Shown in pieces: positions 25,541 through 34,974 of a DNA stretch of 64,000 bases. A model generated the notes under the pieces. It was not told the origin of the DNA. It did not search any database and saw nothing but the letters and a program-made list of their open reading frames with translations. The DNA comes from Candidatus Gastranaerophilales bacterium (GTDB lineage Bacteria; Cyanobacteriota; Vampirovibrionia; Gastranaerophilales; Gastranaerophilaceae): assembly GCA_910586855.1 (NCBI GenBank), contig CAJUJH010000001.1:62001-126000 (forward strand), written 5' to 3'. Position numbers and translations under genes: made by a program. Within the stretch, counting starts at the first letter, position 1; the number at the start of each line of letters is the position of its first letter.

Positions 25541-26554
25541 TTAAGAATTTTTTTTAATAAACTCTTCTTCGCCCTTGAGTTCCCTATTCATAAGGTTTAA
25601 GAAGATTTCTTTTGAATTTTCTTTTGAATAAACTGCTTTATAAATAGCGTTTGAAATGGGTGTTTCAATATTTAATTTTTCAGATAATTCACAAACTGCT
25701 TTTGATGTTTTAACTCCTTCTGCAACAGAGCCTAAATCAGCCAGGATATCATCAATCTTTTTACCTTGGGCAAGCATACGTCCAACAGTATTGTTGCGGC
25801 TTAAATGGCTTGAACATGTTGCAATTAAATCGCCCATTCCTGATAATCCCCACATAGTAGAAGGGTTTGCACCCAATTGAACTGCTACGCGTGCAATCTC
25901 TGCCATACCGCGCGCTAAAAGTGCACCTTTAGAGTTGTCTCCAAAGTTCATTTCATCTAAAAAGCCTGCAGCAATTGCTATGACATTTTTTAAGCTTCCG
26001 CCTAATTCTACCCCTATCATATCAGTATTTGTATATAATCTGAATTTATCTTTAACCGTAAGCATTTTTTGAACAGCTTTAGCGGTTTCAATGTCATCCG
26101 ATGCAACTGAAGCTGCCGTAGGATATCCCATTAATACCTCTTTTGCAAGAGTCGGTCCAGATAATACTGCAAATTTTTGATTTGGAAGCTCATCTTTTAT
26201 AACTTCACTCATCCTCTTTAATGATGGCAGTTCAAGCCCTTTTGATGTATTTACAAGTATCTGATTATCTTTAATTCCTGCTTCTTTTAATTGTTTGCAC
26301 ACAGGGCGGATGGCTGAAGTTGACACGACAAGAAGAATTACATCAGCATTTTGAATTGCTTCTTTCATATCAGATGTGATTTTTACCTTTTCATCAAGAG
26401 AAACTTCAAAAGGCACACTTGTTTTGCCAGTTTCTAAAAGTTCTTTTGATAAATCTTCTTTTCTTGACCAGCCATATACAACATCAAAGTTATTTGTTAA
26501 TAACTTTGTTAATACTAATCCCCAACAACCAAGACCTATAACGGCAATTTTCAA
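25541..26554 (-). CDS. gpsA: Glycerol-3-phosphate dehydrogenase [NAD(P)+]
   Basis: 337 aa. Rossmann loop IGLGCWG near residue 6, LSGPTLAKEVLMGYPTAASV, GGSLKNVIAIAAGFLDEM with the catalytic Lys, GLSGMGDLIATCSSHLSRN. Makes sn-glycerol 3-phosphate for phospholipids. Start codon TTG with AAGGGG about 9 bases before it. Confidence 0.96.
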   Translation of the reverse strand: MKIAVIGLGCWGLVLTKLLTNNFDVVYGWSRKEDLSKELLETGKTSVPFEVSLDEKVKITSDMKEAIQNADVILLVVSTSAIRPVCKQLKEAGIKDNQILVNTSKGLELPSLKRMSEVIKDELPNQKFAVLSGPTLAKEVLMGYPTAASVASDDIETAKAVQKMLTVKDKFRLYTNTDMIGVELGGSLKNVIAIAAGFLDEMNFGDNSKGALLARGMAEIARVAVQLGANPSTMWGLSGMGDLIATCSSHLSRNNTVGRMLAQGKKIDDILADLGSVAEGVKTSKAVCELSEKLNIETPISNAIYKAVYSKENSKEIFLNLMNRELKGEEEFIKKNS

Positions 26555-26584
26555 TTCTATTCCCCTTTTTATAAGGATAATTTA

Positions 26585-26791
26585 TTATATTAAGCCCATA
26601 TCTATTAATTCTTTTTCTATTCGGGCATCTCGTGTACTTGCTGCTGCAAGCCTTACGAAAACATCATTTTGAGTTATTCTATTATTATAAAAAGATAGTT
26701 TAAGAGCATTTGTAGCCGAATTTTGTTTAAACGCCGCATTATTTTGCTTGTATTGATTATTTATTAATGAATGAATGGGCGATACTCTCAT
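26585..26791 (-). CDS. Small Asn/Gln-rich protein with tag-like N-terminus
   Basis: 68 aa: MRVSPIHSLINNQYKQ, then NNAAFKQN, a mixed middle part and FVRLAAASTRDARIEKELID. An AAAGGAG ribosome-binding site stands 5 bases before the ATG, and a TTGCAT-N17-TAATAT promoter can be placed around 26836-26864. The start M-R-V-S-x-x and an early NxxAF motif resemble the tagged proteins at 57434 and 60590 in reduced form. The function is unknown. Confidence 0.6.
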   Translation of the reverse strand: MRVSPIHSLINNQYKQNNAAFKQNSATNALKLSFYNNRITQNDVFVRLAAASTRDARIEKELIDMGLI

Positions 26792-26895
26792 TAATGCTCC
26801 TTTATAATAACAATCATGCCACCTGAAATTGGTATCTGGCGACCTTTTTAATATTACTACAACTAGCCAAAATATGCAATAATAGAATTTTGATT

Positions 26896-27636
26896 TTATG
26901 ATTTATACATTTCATAGAGGACAATTCCGGCCGAAATAGCCAAATTTAGCGATTCCACACCCTCTTTCATAGGAACTGTATATGAAATATCGGATAGACT
27001 TAATAATTCTTTACATAAACCATTTGCCTCGGAGCCAAACATAGTGATAACAGGCTCTTCAGTGATAAAATCTTTTATTGAATTTTTGGAATTAACAACC
27101 GTTGATACCATTTTATGTGTTTTTTTGAGTTCTTTCAATTCCCTGATTGAGGCATGGACAATTGGTACTTTAAAAATATTCCCTGCAGCAGAACGTATGG
27201 CTTTTGGAGAAAATTCATCAGTGCAGTCGCCAAATAGTATTATGCCATCAATGTCAAAAGCAGCAGCGGTTCGAATTATTGTGCCCAAATTTCCGGCATC
27301 TTTTATTGAATCAAGCAGAATAATTTTTTTATAATCTCTAAAATCTTCAATATTGTATTCAGGTTTTTGTAATACTCCTAAAATAGCGGGCGCACTATCT
27401 GTTGTAGATATTTTCTCCATAACTTTCTCATTTACAAGGATTGATTTATCATCCTCATATTCTAAAAGCAAACTTTTATCCGTCCCAAATACATATTTTG
27501 TTTTTAAACCGGATTCTACAGCCCCAAGAAGTGCTTTTTTTCCTTCAACAATTATAAATTCTTCCCTGTATTTTTTTTGATGAAGTTTAACAATTTCTTT
27601 AATAAGATTATTTTGTACACTTGTTATTTCAATCAC
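26896..27636 (-). CDS. TrmH/RlmB-family RNA 2'-O-methyltransferase
   Basis: 246-aa SPOUT enzyme with a short N-terminal substrate-binding domain (VEGKKALLGAVESGLKTK) and the three knot motifs: DAGNLGTIIRTAAAF, MFGSEANGL, and SLNLAISAGIVLYE. Methylates a ribose in rRNA or tRNA; the target cannot be told. The start is GTG, overlapping the stop of the upstream aminopeptidase gene (GTGA). Confidence 0.9.
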   Translation of the reverse strand: MIEITSVQNNLIKEIVKLHQKKYREEFIIVEGKKALLGAVESGLKTKYVFGTDKSLLLEYEDDKSILVNEKVMEKISTTDSAPAILGVLQKPEYNIEDFRDYKKIILLDSIKDAGNLGTIIRTAAAFDIDGIILFGDCTDEFSPKAIRSAAGNIFKVPIVHASIRELKELKKTHKMVSTVVNSKNSIKDFITEEPVITMFGSEANGLCKELLSLSDISYTVPMKEGVESLNLAISAGIVLYEMYKS

Positions 27637-29258
27637 TTTTCCCCCAGAGTATTCCCTTGTTCATCTTTTGCCATATCCTGCCAGATTTGAAGCCAATTTT
27701 GTTCTTTTTTGGTCAATTTGTTTTTATCAATCAAATCTTCTTCATATGGAAATTTTGAAAGTGTTATTTTTTTGCCGTTATTAAAATATACAGTATTTTC
27801 AAGTCTTATGCCAAATTCTGAGCCAAAATAGTCTGTTTTGGTTGTGCCCATTTTGTAAAGCCCGGGTTCAATTGTAAATACCATATTATTTTTTAATTTT
27901 TTATTGTATTTTGGATTTAAAGTTAAAGTAGGCGGTGCCTGATGAACGGGAATCCCTACCCCATGTCCTAATGAATGCGGGAATAAAAATTCTTGTTTTT
28001 CATATTTTTTTAAAATTTTTCTTGCACAAAAATCAAGTTCTCCCGTCATTTCAAAATCTGTAAAATAACAATTTAATTGTGCTTTTAATACTGCAGTGTA
28101 AATTTCTTTAACTTTATCGGACATTTTCCCCTTGCAAAAGAAAACCCTTGTTATATCTGTTGCATAGCCCCCTTCATAATATCCGCCGCAATCAAGAAGA
28201 ATAATATCGCCTTCTTTTAGAATTTTATTTTTATCATAGTTTGAATAGTGGATGGAGCTTGAATTTTCTCCTATTGCAAGAATTGTTTTGAAGCTTGTGC
28301 ACTTAGCGCCTTTTTTAATGAGTTCTTCTTCAAAAAGTTCTTTTAATTCAAATTCTGATAACCCGGGTTTAATTTTTTCTCTAAAGGCGTAAAGTGCACT
28401 ATCAAGCTTTTTAAAAGCCTCTTTGTAATGATTAATTTCAGCCTTGTTTTTAGTTGAAGCCATTTTTGCAGCAGGGTTTGATAGCATAAATTTTGGAGTT
28501 TTAATTAAATTAAAATCATTAAGGGAAATTGTGTTTTTATCAATCAAAACCGGCTCATCAATCTTTGTAAAGATTGATTTCATTTTATTAAACGGCTGAA
28601 CTTCAATATTTCTAAGCTTTGGAATTTTACTATCTGTAAAAATTATGCTTTTATCATTCAAAATAAGCATTTTTGCTTTTACGACAGATGTATTTGCAAT
28701 ATCATAACTTCTTAAATTTAAAAGATACGAAACATCCTCAAGGCTTGAAACAAAGATATTTTGTCCTTTTACTACCCGTTTTAATTTGTCAATTTTTTTA
28801 TTATAAGAAACTCCGCAAATATCAAGGCTCACTTCTTCAACAGCAGCCTTTGTTTCAGGCTCATCTTCAGTATCATACGGAGCTATATTTATTTTTGTAA
28901 GTGTTTTTTGAAAAAGGTTAAAAATAGCATATTTTGTTGATTTAGAAGGTACATAAAGAGTACTCCCCTTTGGCAAAGTTTTTTTTAGGGCAAGAATTAA
29001 ATTTGTGCCCATATCAAGCTTTATGACATCAACATTTCTTCCCCTAGTTTCGCTATCTGCCTGTTGATGATATCTTGGGTCAACAAAGAGTATAATTTTA
29101 CCTGTTGTATCAATTATTGCTTCCCCTGCAGTGCCTGAAAAACCTGTCATTTTATATAGAGGCGTATTTTTATTATGTTCAAAAGTCAAATCATCTTTGG
29201 ATTTTATAAGAATGTACTCATTTTCTTTTAAATTTTTAATTAAATTGTCCTGCTTCAT
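27633..29258 (-). CDS. pepP: Xaa-Pro aminopeptidase (M24B)
   Basis: 541 aa. The N-terminal part contains one or two creatinase-type domains, followed by the pita-bread M24 domain with metal ligands in LLDCGGYYEGGYATDITRVF, HSLGHGVGIPVHQAPP and TIEPGLYK. Length and the C-terminal LSKFPYEEDLIDKNKLT region resemble the longer, APP1-like aminopeptidase P. Cleaves N-terminal residues before proline. AAGGCGG precedes the ATG; coupled to the methyltransferase gene. Confidence 0.9.
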   Translation of the reverse strand: MKQDNLIKNLKENEYILIKSKDDLTFEHNKNTPLYKMTGFSGTAGEAIIDTTGKIILFVDPRYHQQADSETRGRNVDVIKLDMGTNLILALKKTLPKGSTLYVPSKSTKYAIFNLFQKTLTKINIAPYDTEDEPETKAAVEEVSLDICGVSYNKKIDKLKRVVKGQNIFVSSLEDVSYLLNLRSYDIANTSVVKAKMLILNDKSIIFTDSKIPKLRNIEVQPFNKMKSIFTKIDEPVLIDKNTISLNDFNLIKTPKFMLSNPAAKMASTKNKAEINHYKEAFKKLDSALYAFREKIKPGLSEFELKELFEEELIKKGAKCTSFKTILAIGENSSSIHYSNYDKNKILKEGDIILLDCGGYYEGGYATDITRVFFCKGKMSDKVKEIYTAVLKAQLNCYFTDFEMTGELDFCARKILKKYEKQEFLFPHSLGHGVGIPVHQAPPTLTLNPKYNKKLKNNMVFTIEPGLYKMGTTKTDYFGSEFGIRLENTVYFNNGKKITLSKFPYEEDLIDKNKLTKKEQNWLQIWQDMAKDEQGNTLGEK

Positions 29259-29340
29259 TATCCGCCTTTTTGTTATTTTGGAATTATTTAACCTAATTCT
29301 ACAACATATTTTAATATATGTTAAAAGAAATATTTAAAAT

Positions 29341-29778
29341 TTAATAAATAATCTGCACTATAACACTTCTTGTGCGGGGTTTGTTATCAAAATCAATAAG
29401 GACAATCTGCTGCCAGGTGCCAAGTTCCATTTCGCCGTTTGCATAAGGAATTGTTATTCCGTTACCTATAATGGATGCTCTTATGTGGGCATATCCGTTT
29501 CCGTCATGCCATGTTTTATCATGGCTATAATCTCTGTTTGAAGGAATAAGTTCATTTAAAATTTCAGGAATATCCTTTAAAAGCCCGGGTTCATATTCAA
29601 TGGTTGTAATGGAAACTGTTGAACCGGGTGAAAATATATGAACCATCCCGTTTTTAATTATTGTATCATCAGCTCTGACGGCGGATTTTTTAATGACATC
29701 ATTGACTTTTGTTGTTATGTCAATGATGTCAGAAAATCCTTTTGTTTGTATTAAAAATTTTTCGTTTTTAACAGCCAT
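29341..29778 (-). CDS. YjbQ family (UPF0047) protein
   Basis: 145 aa covering the whole YjbQ fold: GMVHIFSPGSTVSITTIEYE, SHDKTWHDGNGYAHIRAS, and GTWQQIVLIDFDNKPRTR. Members have been described as secondary thiamine-phosphate synthases, but the main role is unsettled. It may matter here because thiL is also in the window. It follows hppA in the minus-strand direction, 21 bases from its stop, so could be co-transcribed with it. Confidence 0.9.
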   Translation of the reverse strand: MAVKNEKFLIQTKGFSDIIDITTKVNDVIKKSAVRADDTIIKNGMVHIFSPGSTVSITTIEYEPGLLKDIPEILNELIPSNRDYSHDKTWHDGNGYAHIRASIIGNGITIPYANGEMELGTWQQIVLIDFDNKPRTRSVIVQIIY

Positions 29779-29799
29779 AGTTTTGTTTATAGCTTATAT

Positions 29800-31914
29800 T
29801 TAAGCTATAAACAATGTCGCACAGACTAATGACACAATGGTCATAAGTTTTATTAAAATGTTTAACGAAGGTCCTGATGTATCTTTGAAAGGGTCGCCGA
29901 TAGTATCACCTACAACGCTTGCAGCATGCTGTGCTGAGCCTTTTCCTCCAAAGTGTCCTTCTTCAATGTATTTTTTTGCATTATCCCAAGCACCGCCTGT
30001 ATTTGCCATCATAATTGCAAGACAAACACCTGTTGCAATAGCACCTGTAAGCATTCCGCCAAGCGCTTGAGCACCTATTGTCTTATCAACAAGGGCGCCA
30101 ACCCCAAGCCCCACAACAAGAGGAGCACCTATTGCTAAAATTCCGGGCAGAAGCATTTCCAATATAGCTGCCTTTGTTGAAATATCAACACATTTTTTGT
30201 AATCAGGCTGGCATTCTCCTGTCATAATGCCCGGTTTTTCTTTAAACTGGCGTCTTACTTCGTTCACCATTTTGCTTGCTGCGCGTCCTACTGCACCCAT
30301 TGTAAGAGAGCAGAATAAAAACGGCAGTGAAGCACCGAATAATAATCCTGAAATTACAAACGGATTTAAAATATCCATATCTGAAAGGTCTATAACTGTA
30401 GCATAAGCGCATAAAAGAGCTAAAGATGTAAGGGCAGCTGAACCTATAGCAAAACCTTTGCCGATTGCTGCAGTTGTATTACCGACAGAATCAAGCCTGT
30501 CTGTTCTTTCTCTCACTTCTTTATCAAGATTTGCCATTTGTGCTATGCCGCCGGCATTATCTGAAATAGGTCCATAAGCATCAACTGCTACAATCATTCC
30601 AACGGTTGAAAGCATACCGATTGCAGCAATGCTTATACCGTAAACCCCAAGAGTGTAATTTTCCATTCCGCCTATTGCAAGGAATGAACCTATTGTTGCA
30701 ATGCTTATTATTGCCATAGGGAAAAATGTTGATAACATACCAACATCAAGTCCTGAAATAACGGTTGTAGCCGTACCTGTTTCTGTAGATTTTGCAATGT
30801 TTTTAACCGGGTTAAAGTTATATGATGTAAAGTATTCAGTTAAATACCCTATTAAGGTTCCTGCAATAATACCTATTAAAAGCGCAAAGAATATGCCGTT
30901 TCCGCCCATATCATTTGGAAACCAGCTTTTTATGAAAAAGTATGAACCGGTAAGAACAATAACCATAGCACTTGTTGTCCCTATTTGAAGAGAGTGCATC
31001 GGATTTCCTTTTTCTCTTGTTCTTACAAAATAAACTGCAATTATTGAAGCAAAAATACCGATAGCCGAAATAATAATCGGTAAAAATGCACCCATAAGAT
31101 TTAAGCATAAAGCACCAAGAGTGATTGAAGCTATGATTGAGCCTACATAAGATTCAAACAAATCTGCTCCCATCCCTGCAACATCCCCAACGTTATCCCC
31201 AACGTTATCTGCGATAACAGCAGGGTTTCTATAATCATCTTCTGGGATTCCTGCTTCTACTTTGCCTACCAAATCTGCTCCAACGTCAGCTGCTTTTGTA
31301 AAAATACCTCCGCCGACACGTGCAAATAAAGCAATTGAACTTGCACCAAGTGCAAAACCGTTTATAATTTCATAATCTTTAAAAATAATATATAAAAGTG
31401 TAAGTCCGAAAAGTCCTAAGCCCACAACAGTCATACCCATAACAACACCGCCTGAGAATGCCAATCTGAAAGCTTTATTTAAAGATTTTTCAGCCGCATG
31501 TGCAGTTCTTGCGTTTGATTTTGTTGAAACGCTCATACCGACATACCCTGCTATAGCAGAAAATATAGCCCCGCAAAGGAAGCATATTGAGGTTTTTGGG
31601 CTTATGAAAGCAGCAATTAATGAGGCAACAATAATCACAAAAAATGATAAAATTTTATATTCTCTTTTTAAAAATGCCATAGCGCCTGCATATATGTGGT
31701 CTGAAAGTGTGCTCATTGTCTCATTGCCTTTGCTTTTAGACATTATTTTTGCAGTCTTAACTGCCGCAAATAAAAGTGCCATAATCCCTGCAATAAGCCC
31801 TACATATACGGCTTTTGAGCCTTGTGCATATATCCCGAATGACGTAAAAAGACCGGCAATAAGCACTATCCAAAATAAAATTTCCCAAAAGGTATTTCTG
31901 GTTTTTGTATTCAT
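29800..31914 (-). CDS. hppA: K+-dependent ion-pumping membrane pyrophosphatase
   Basis: 704 aa, about 16 membrane helices. Pyrophosphate-binding motifs: AADVGADLVGKVEAGIPEDD, NPAVIADNVGDNVGDVAGM, DAYGPISDNAGGIAQM and GDTIGDPFKDTSGPSLNI. The determinant GNTTAAIGKGFAIGSA carries Ala where K+-independent enzymes have Lys (GNTTKA), placing it in the K+-dependent class, many of which pump Na+; whether this one moves Na+ or H+ is not decided. Conserves energy from PPi. AGGGAAG precedes the ATG. Confidence 0.96.
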   Translation of the reverse strand: MNTKTRNTFWEILFWIVLIAGLFTSFGIYAQGSKAVYVGLIAGIMALLFAAVKTAKIMSKSKGNETMSTLSDHIYAGAMAFLKREYKILSFFVIIVASLIAAFISPKTSICFLCGAIFSAIAGYVGMSVSTKSNARTAHAAEKSLNKAFRLAFSGGVVMGMTVVGLGLFGLTLLYIIFKDYEIINGFALGASSIALFARVGGGIFTKAADVGADLVGKVEAGIPEDDYRNPAVIADNVGDNVGDVAGMGADLFESYVGSIIASITLGALCLNLMGAFLPIIISAIGIFASIIAVYFVRTREKGNPMHSLQIGTTSAMVIVLTGSYFFIKSWFPNDMGGNGIFFALLIGIIAGTLIGYLTEYFTSYNFNPVKNIAKSTETGTATTVISGLDVGMLSTFFPMAIISIATIGSFLAIGGMENYTLGVYGISIAAIGMLSTVGMIVAVDAYGPISDNAGGIAQMANLDKEVRERTDRLDSVGNTTAAIGKGFAIGSAALTSLALLCAYATVIDLSDMDILNPFVISGLLFGASLPFLFCSLTMGAVGRAASKMVNEVRRQFKEKPGIMTGECQPDYKKCVDISTKAAILEMLLPGILAIGAPLVVGLGVGALVDKTIGAQALGGMLTGAIATGVCLAIMMANTGGAWDNAKKYIEEGHFGGKGSAQHAASVVGDTIGDPFKDTSGPSLNILIKLMTIVSLVCATLFIA

Positions 31915-31971
31915 TTATCTTCCCTATCTTAAAATAATATCCATCATTTTTAAGGGAATTATAGCATACTA

Positions 31972-32769
31972 TTAACTTTTATGTAAATTTGGAATCCATT
32001 TTTCCTTTATTCTGTTGAGTCTTCCTGACTGCTGCATAAAATCTATTAATTTATTCAATTCTTCTTTTAATTCTTTGCTTTCATCCCCTTTTCTTAAAGC
32101 AATTGAATAATATTCTTTAGTATATCTTGCGGGAAGAATTTTATACCCTCTGTTATCCATAACAAAGCCGTAAAGAATGCTGTCGTCAGCTAAAATTGCA
32201 TCAACCTTATTTTCCTTTAGGAGATTAAATACTTCACTATAAGTTTTTCTTCCTATTATTGTGGCATTTGGAGCTAAATGCCTTATGGTTTTTTCACATG
32301 TTGTGCCTAAAATTATACCTGCTTTTTTTGTGTTTAAACTTTCAATTGAATTAACTTTTGAACCCGATGGCACCATTAATGCCTGTCCTGCAATAAAATA
32401 CGGGTTAGTAAAATCTACAATATGAGAGCGGGTAGAATTAATGCTCATTGTTGCAATAATCATATCCACCTTTCCTGAATTAAGGTCAGATATTCTTGAT
32501 TCCGGGGTTACATATATAAATTCTATCAATTCCCCTGTAGTATCCCCTAAGAGTCTTCTTGAAACGCTTTTTGCAATATCAACATCAAACCCTTTTAATT
32601 CATCATTTTCAATATAACCAAAAGGTTTTGAATCATTTTTAATTCCAATTACAATTTTATTTTTGAGCTTTATCTTTGAAAGTAAATCTTTAGAGTTTTT
32701 TGAAACTGTACAGCCTGCCAAACCTAAGAATAAGAAAAATACACATAACAAAATTATTACTTTTTTCAT
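31972..32769 (-). CDS. Amino-acid-type ABC solute-binding lipoprotein
   Basis: 265 aa with a lipoprotein signal (lipobox LAGC near residue 19) and a family 3 periplasmic-binding fold: KNKIVIGIKNDSKPFGYIEN, LKGFDVDIAKSVSRRLLG, FIYVTPESRISDLNSGKVDM, IVDFTNPYFIAGQALMVPSG. Would capture a polar amino acid for an ABC importer, but no permease or ATPase gene is adjacent. Its start is only 22 bases from the divergent YitT gene. Confidence 0.88.
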   Translation of the reverse strand: MKKVIILLCVFFLFLGLAGCTVSKNSKDLLSKIKLKNKIVIGIKNDSKPFGYIENDELKGFDVDIAKSVSRRLLGDTTGELIEFIYVTPESRISDLNSGKVDMIIATMSINSTRSHIVDFTNPYFIAGQALMVPSGSKVNSIESLNTKKAGIILGTTCEKTIRHLAPNATIIGRKTYSEVFNLLKENKVDAILADDSILYGFVMDNRGYKILPARYTKEYYSIALRKGDESKELKEELNKLIDFMQQSGRLNRIKEKWIPNLHKS

Positions 32770-32791
32770 TTTTTTATTTTATCATAAAACT

Positions 32792-33643
32792 ATGAATAAA
32801 ATTTTTTTTAAAACTTTATTTTTGAGATTGTTTTTTATAACGTTCGGCTGCTTAATCGCAGCATTTGCACTTGAATGTGTTTTGATACCAAGAGATGTAA
32901 TTGACGGTGGCGTTGTTGGTATTTCAATTATGGCAAGCTATTTAACCAAGCTGCCTTTGGGTTTATTTTTAATTGTTTTAAACCTGCCTTTTGTGGTTAT
33001 GGCGCTTCAAAAATTTGGCAAAATGTTTGTATGCCTTATGTTTTATGGTGTCATAATGCTTTCTGTGTTTTCTGAATTATTTCTTGAAACGCAATATGTT
33101 TTTACCGAAGACACATTTATTGCTTCAATTTTCGGCGGAATAATTTTAGGATGCGGAGTCGGGATAGTTTTAAAAAGCAATGCGGCACTTGATGGTACGG
33201 AAATTATGGCAATAAAACTTGCAAAAAGATACCCGTTTGCTGTTGGTGAAATTGTAATGTTTTTTAATGTATTTATATTCATAGTTGCAGGCTTTATATA
33301 TGGTCCGGATAAGGCTATGTATTCGGCTGTTACATATTTTATTGCAGCAAAAGCCATAGATACGGTGCTTCAAGGGATGAGCGAGGCAAAATCAGTATTT
33401 ATTATGAGCCCGAAATATGAAGACATTGGCAAAGAAATTATGAAAAATTTGGATAAAAGTGTTACATATTTAAGTGCAGAGGGCGGATATTCTGGCGCAA
33501 AACAAAAAATGGTATATTGCGTTATTACAAAAATTGAAATTCCAAAAATAAAAGAAACCGTAAGCGCTATTGACCCAAGCGCCTTTATTGCGATTGAAAA
33601 TGTACATGAGGTAGATGGTAAAAGATATAAGAAAAGTCATTAA
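32792..33643 (+). CDS. YitT-family membrane protein
   Basis: 283 aa from the ATG at 32792 (the frame is open further upstream but that part overlaps the divergent lipoprotein). Several membrane helices in the first 200 residues (LRLFFITFGCLIAAFALECV, DGGVVGISIMASYLTKLP, ALDGTEIMA), then a C-terminal DUF2179 domain (KSVFIMSPKYEDIGKEIMKN, SAEGGYSGAKQKMVYC). Transport substrate unknown. No ribosome-binding site is visible. Confidence 0.88.
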   Translation: MNKIFFKTLFLRLFFITFGCLIAAFALECVLIPRDVIDGGVVGISIMASYLTKLPLGLFLIVLNLPFVVMALQKFGKMFVCLMFYGVIMLSVFSELFLETQYVFTEDTFIASIFGGIILGCGVGIVLKSNAALDGTEIMAIKLAKRYPFAVGEIVMFFNVFIFIVAGFIYGPDKAMYSAVTYFIAAKAIDTVLQGMSEAKSVFIMSPKYEDIGKEIMKNLDKSVTYLSAEGGYSGAKQKMVYCVITKIEIPKIKETVSAIDPSAFIAIENVHEVDGKRYKKSH

Positions 33644-33755
33644 TAAGCTCAATCTAGCTCTTTTGGCGGATAAAAATATCTGATTTTTTAATCACAATAA
33701 TTAATAAATTATTAAAAATGTTATGATTTTTGAAATTTTAATTTAATATAAAAAT

Positions 33756-34829
33756 ATGAAATATAAAGATTATTATGAAATTTTAGGCGTAAAAAAAGAT
33801 GCAAGCGAGACAGAAATAAAATCTGCCTATAGAAAGCTTGCACGCAAATATCACCCTGACGTAAATAAAGAAAAAGGGGCGGAAGAAAAATTTAAAGATA
33901 TAAATGAAGCCTATGAAGTTTTAGGGGATAAAGAAAAACGTCAAAGATATGATACATTAGGCTCAGGTTTTCAAAACGGGGCAGATTTTGACCCTTCAAT
34001 GGGCGGATTTTCCGGGTTTGATTTTTCACAATTTGCGCAAGGCGCTGCCGGGCGTGGAAATGCCGGTGGTTTTTCAGACTTTTTTAGTGCAATATTTGGC
34101 GATTTAATGTCAGGCGGTGCTAAAACCTCATACGGCAGGGGATTTACAAATGATATGTTTGGCGGCGGACAAAATTTTTATGGAGCAGGCGCAGACCCCA
34201 GAAGTACATCAAAAAGGCGTGATAATCCGAATAATGCGCAAAAAGAAAACCTTGATATAAATCAAAATCTTATTTTAAACATAAAAGATGTTATAAATGG
34301 CGGAACAAAAAATATAACCATAACCGATTATCAAAAATGCAGATACTGCCATGGTAATTCTGGCGGCAGTTTTTGCTCCCATTGTGCAGGCTCCGGTATT
34401 GAAAGAAATTTAAAAAATTTATCCGTTAAGGTGCCAAAAAATGTTAAAGAAGGACAAAAAATTCGTCTTAAAGGTGAAGGCAGAGCAGATGATTACGGAA
34501 ATAAAGGTGACCTTTATTTAACCGTAAAAATTAAAGATTCAAATTTTATAATAGATGGTGAAGATTTGGTTAAAACTGTTGAAATAACCCCATCTATGGC
34601 AGTTTTAGGCGGTAAAAAAGAAATCGAAACTCCTGATGGCAAGGTAACTATTACTATTCCTGAAAAAACAAACTGCGGAAAGCTTTTGAGATTAAAAGGG
34701 CTCGGGCTGCCTAAAAAAGATGGCAGCAAGGGAAATTTAAATGTTAAAATTTCAATTGTGCTTCCAAATACAATCTCAAGCAATGAAATTGAACTTTATA
34801 AAAAACTCCGCGCAATAGAAACAGAATAG
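33756..34829 (+). CDS. DnaJ-like co-chaperone with a reduced zinc finger
   Basis: 357 aa. J-domain at 1-70 with HPD at 33-35, a Gly/Phe-rich linker to about 150, then the substrate-binding domains (DINQNLILNIKDVINGGTKN, KVPKNVKEGQKIRLKGEGRA, PDGKVTITIPEKTNCGKLLR). Between them stand only two CxxC pairs (CRYC at about 194-197 and CSHC at 206-209), giving one zinc site where DnaJ has two. It is thus between DnaJ and CbpA. Works with Hsp70 in protein folding; no dnaK or grpE nearby. Confidence 0.88.
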   Translation: MKYKDYYEILGVKKDASETEIKSAYRKLARKYHPDVNKEKGAEEKFKDINEAYEVLGDKEKRQRYDTLGSGFQNGADFDPSMGGFSGFDFSQFAQGAAGRGNAGGFSDFFSAIFGDLMSGGAKTSYGRGFTNDMFGGGQNFYGAGADPRSTSKRRDNPNNAQKENLDINQNLILNIKDVINGGTKNITITDYQKCRYCHGNSGGSFCSHCAGSGIERNLKNLSVKVPKNVKEGQKIRLKGEGRADDYGNKGDLYLTVKIKDSNFIIDGEDLVKTVEITPSMAVLGGKKEIETPDGKVTITIPEKTNCGKLLRLKGLGLPKKDGSKGNLNVKISIVLPNTISSNEIELYKKLRAIETE

Positions 34830-34832
34830 AAA

Positions 34833-34860
34833 TTGAAAAATTCAAAAGTTAGTATATAAT
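34833..34860 (+). promoter_or_regulatory. Predicted promoter of antisense RNA B
   Basis: TTGAAA (34833-34838), 16 bases, TATAAT (34855-34860), just behind the dnaJ-like stop codon. Identical hexamers and spacing to the promoter at 17023-17050. The only plus-strand product it can serve is the short RNA ending at the terminator 34947-34974. Confidence 0.75.
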
Positions 34861-34866
34861 AGAAAT

Positions 34867-34974
34867 ATAGGGGGAAGCCCCAAAGAAGTCGAGGTTCCTT
34901 GAGGATTCACTTAGTGCCCTATAAGATTAACTGTTTAAAAAAAGTTCCAACATCTCTAGTGTTGGGCTTTTTTT
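34867..34974 (+). ncRNA. Candidate ~108-nt antisense RNA B
   Basis: From the predicted start the RNA has a closing stem ATAGGG (34867-34872) with CCCTAT (34917-34922), inner short hairpins (GGGG-aag-CCCC as an alternative, TCGAG-gttc-CTTGA), a linker, and a terminator CCAACA/TGTTGG with GC and seven T (34947-34974). The 3' half is antisense to the end of the micro-ORF at 34927-35025. It does not match any riboswitch or housekeeping RNA I know. Existence is inferred. Confidence 0.55.

Noticed and set aside
34867..34974. Riboswitch or SRP/6S RNA
   Set aside because: No plus-strand gene follows for a riboswitch to control, and conserved SRP or 6S core features are missing.
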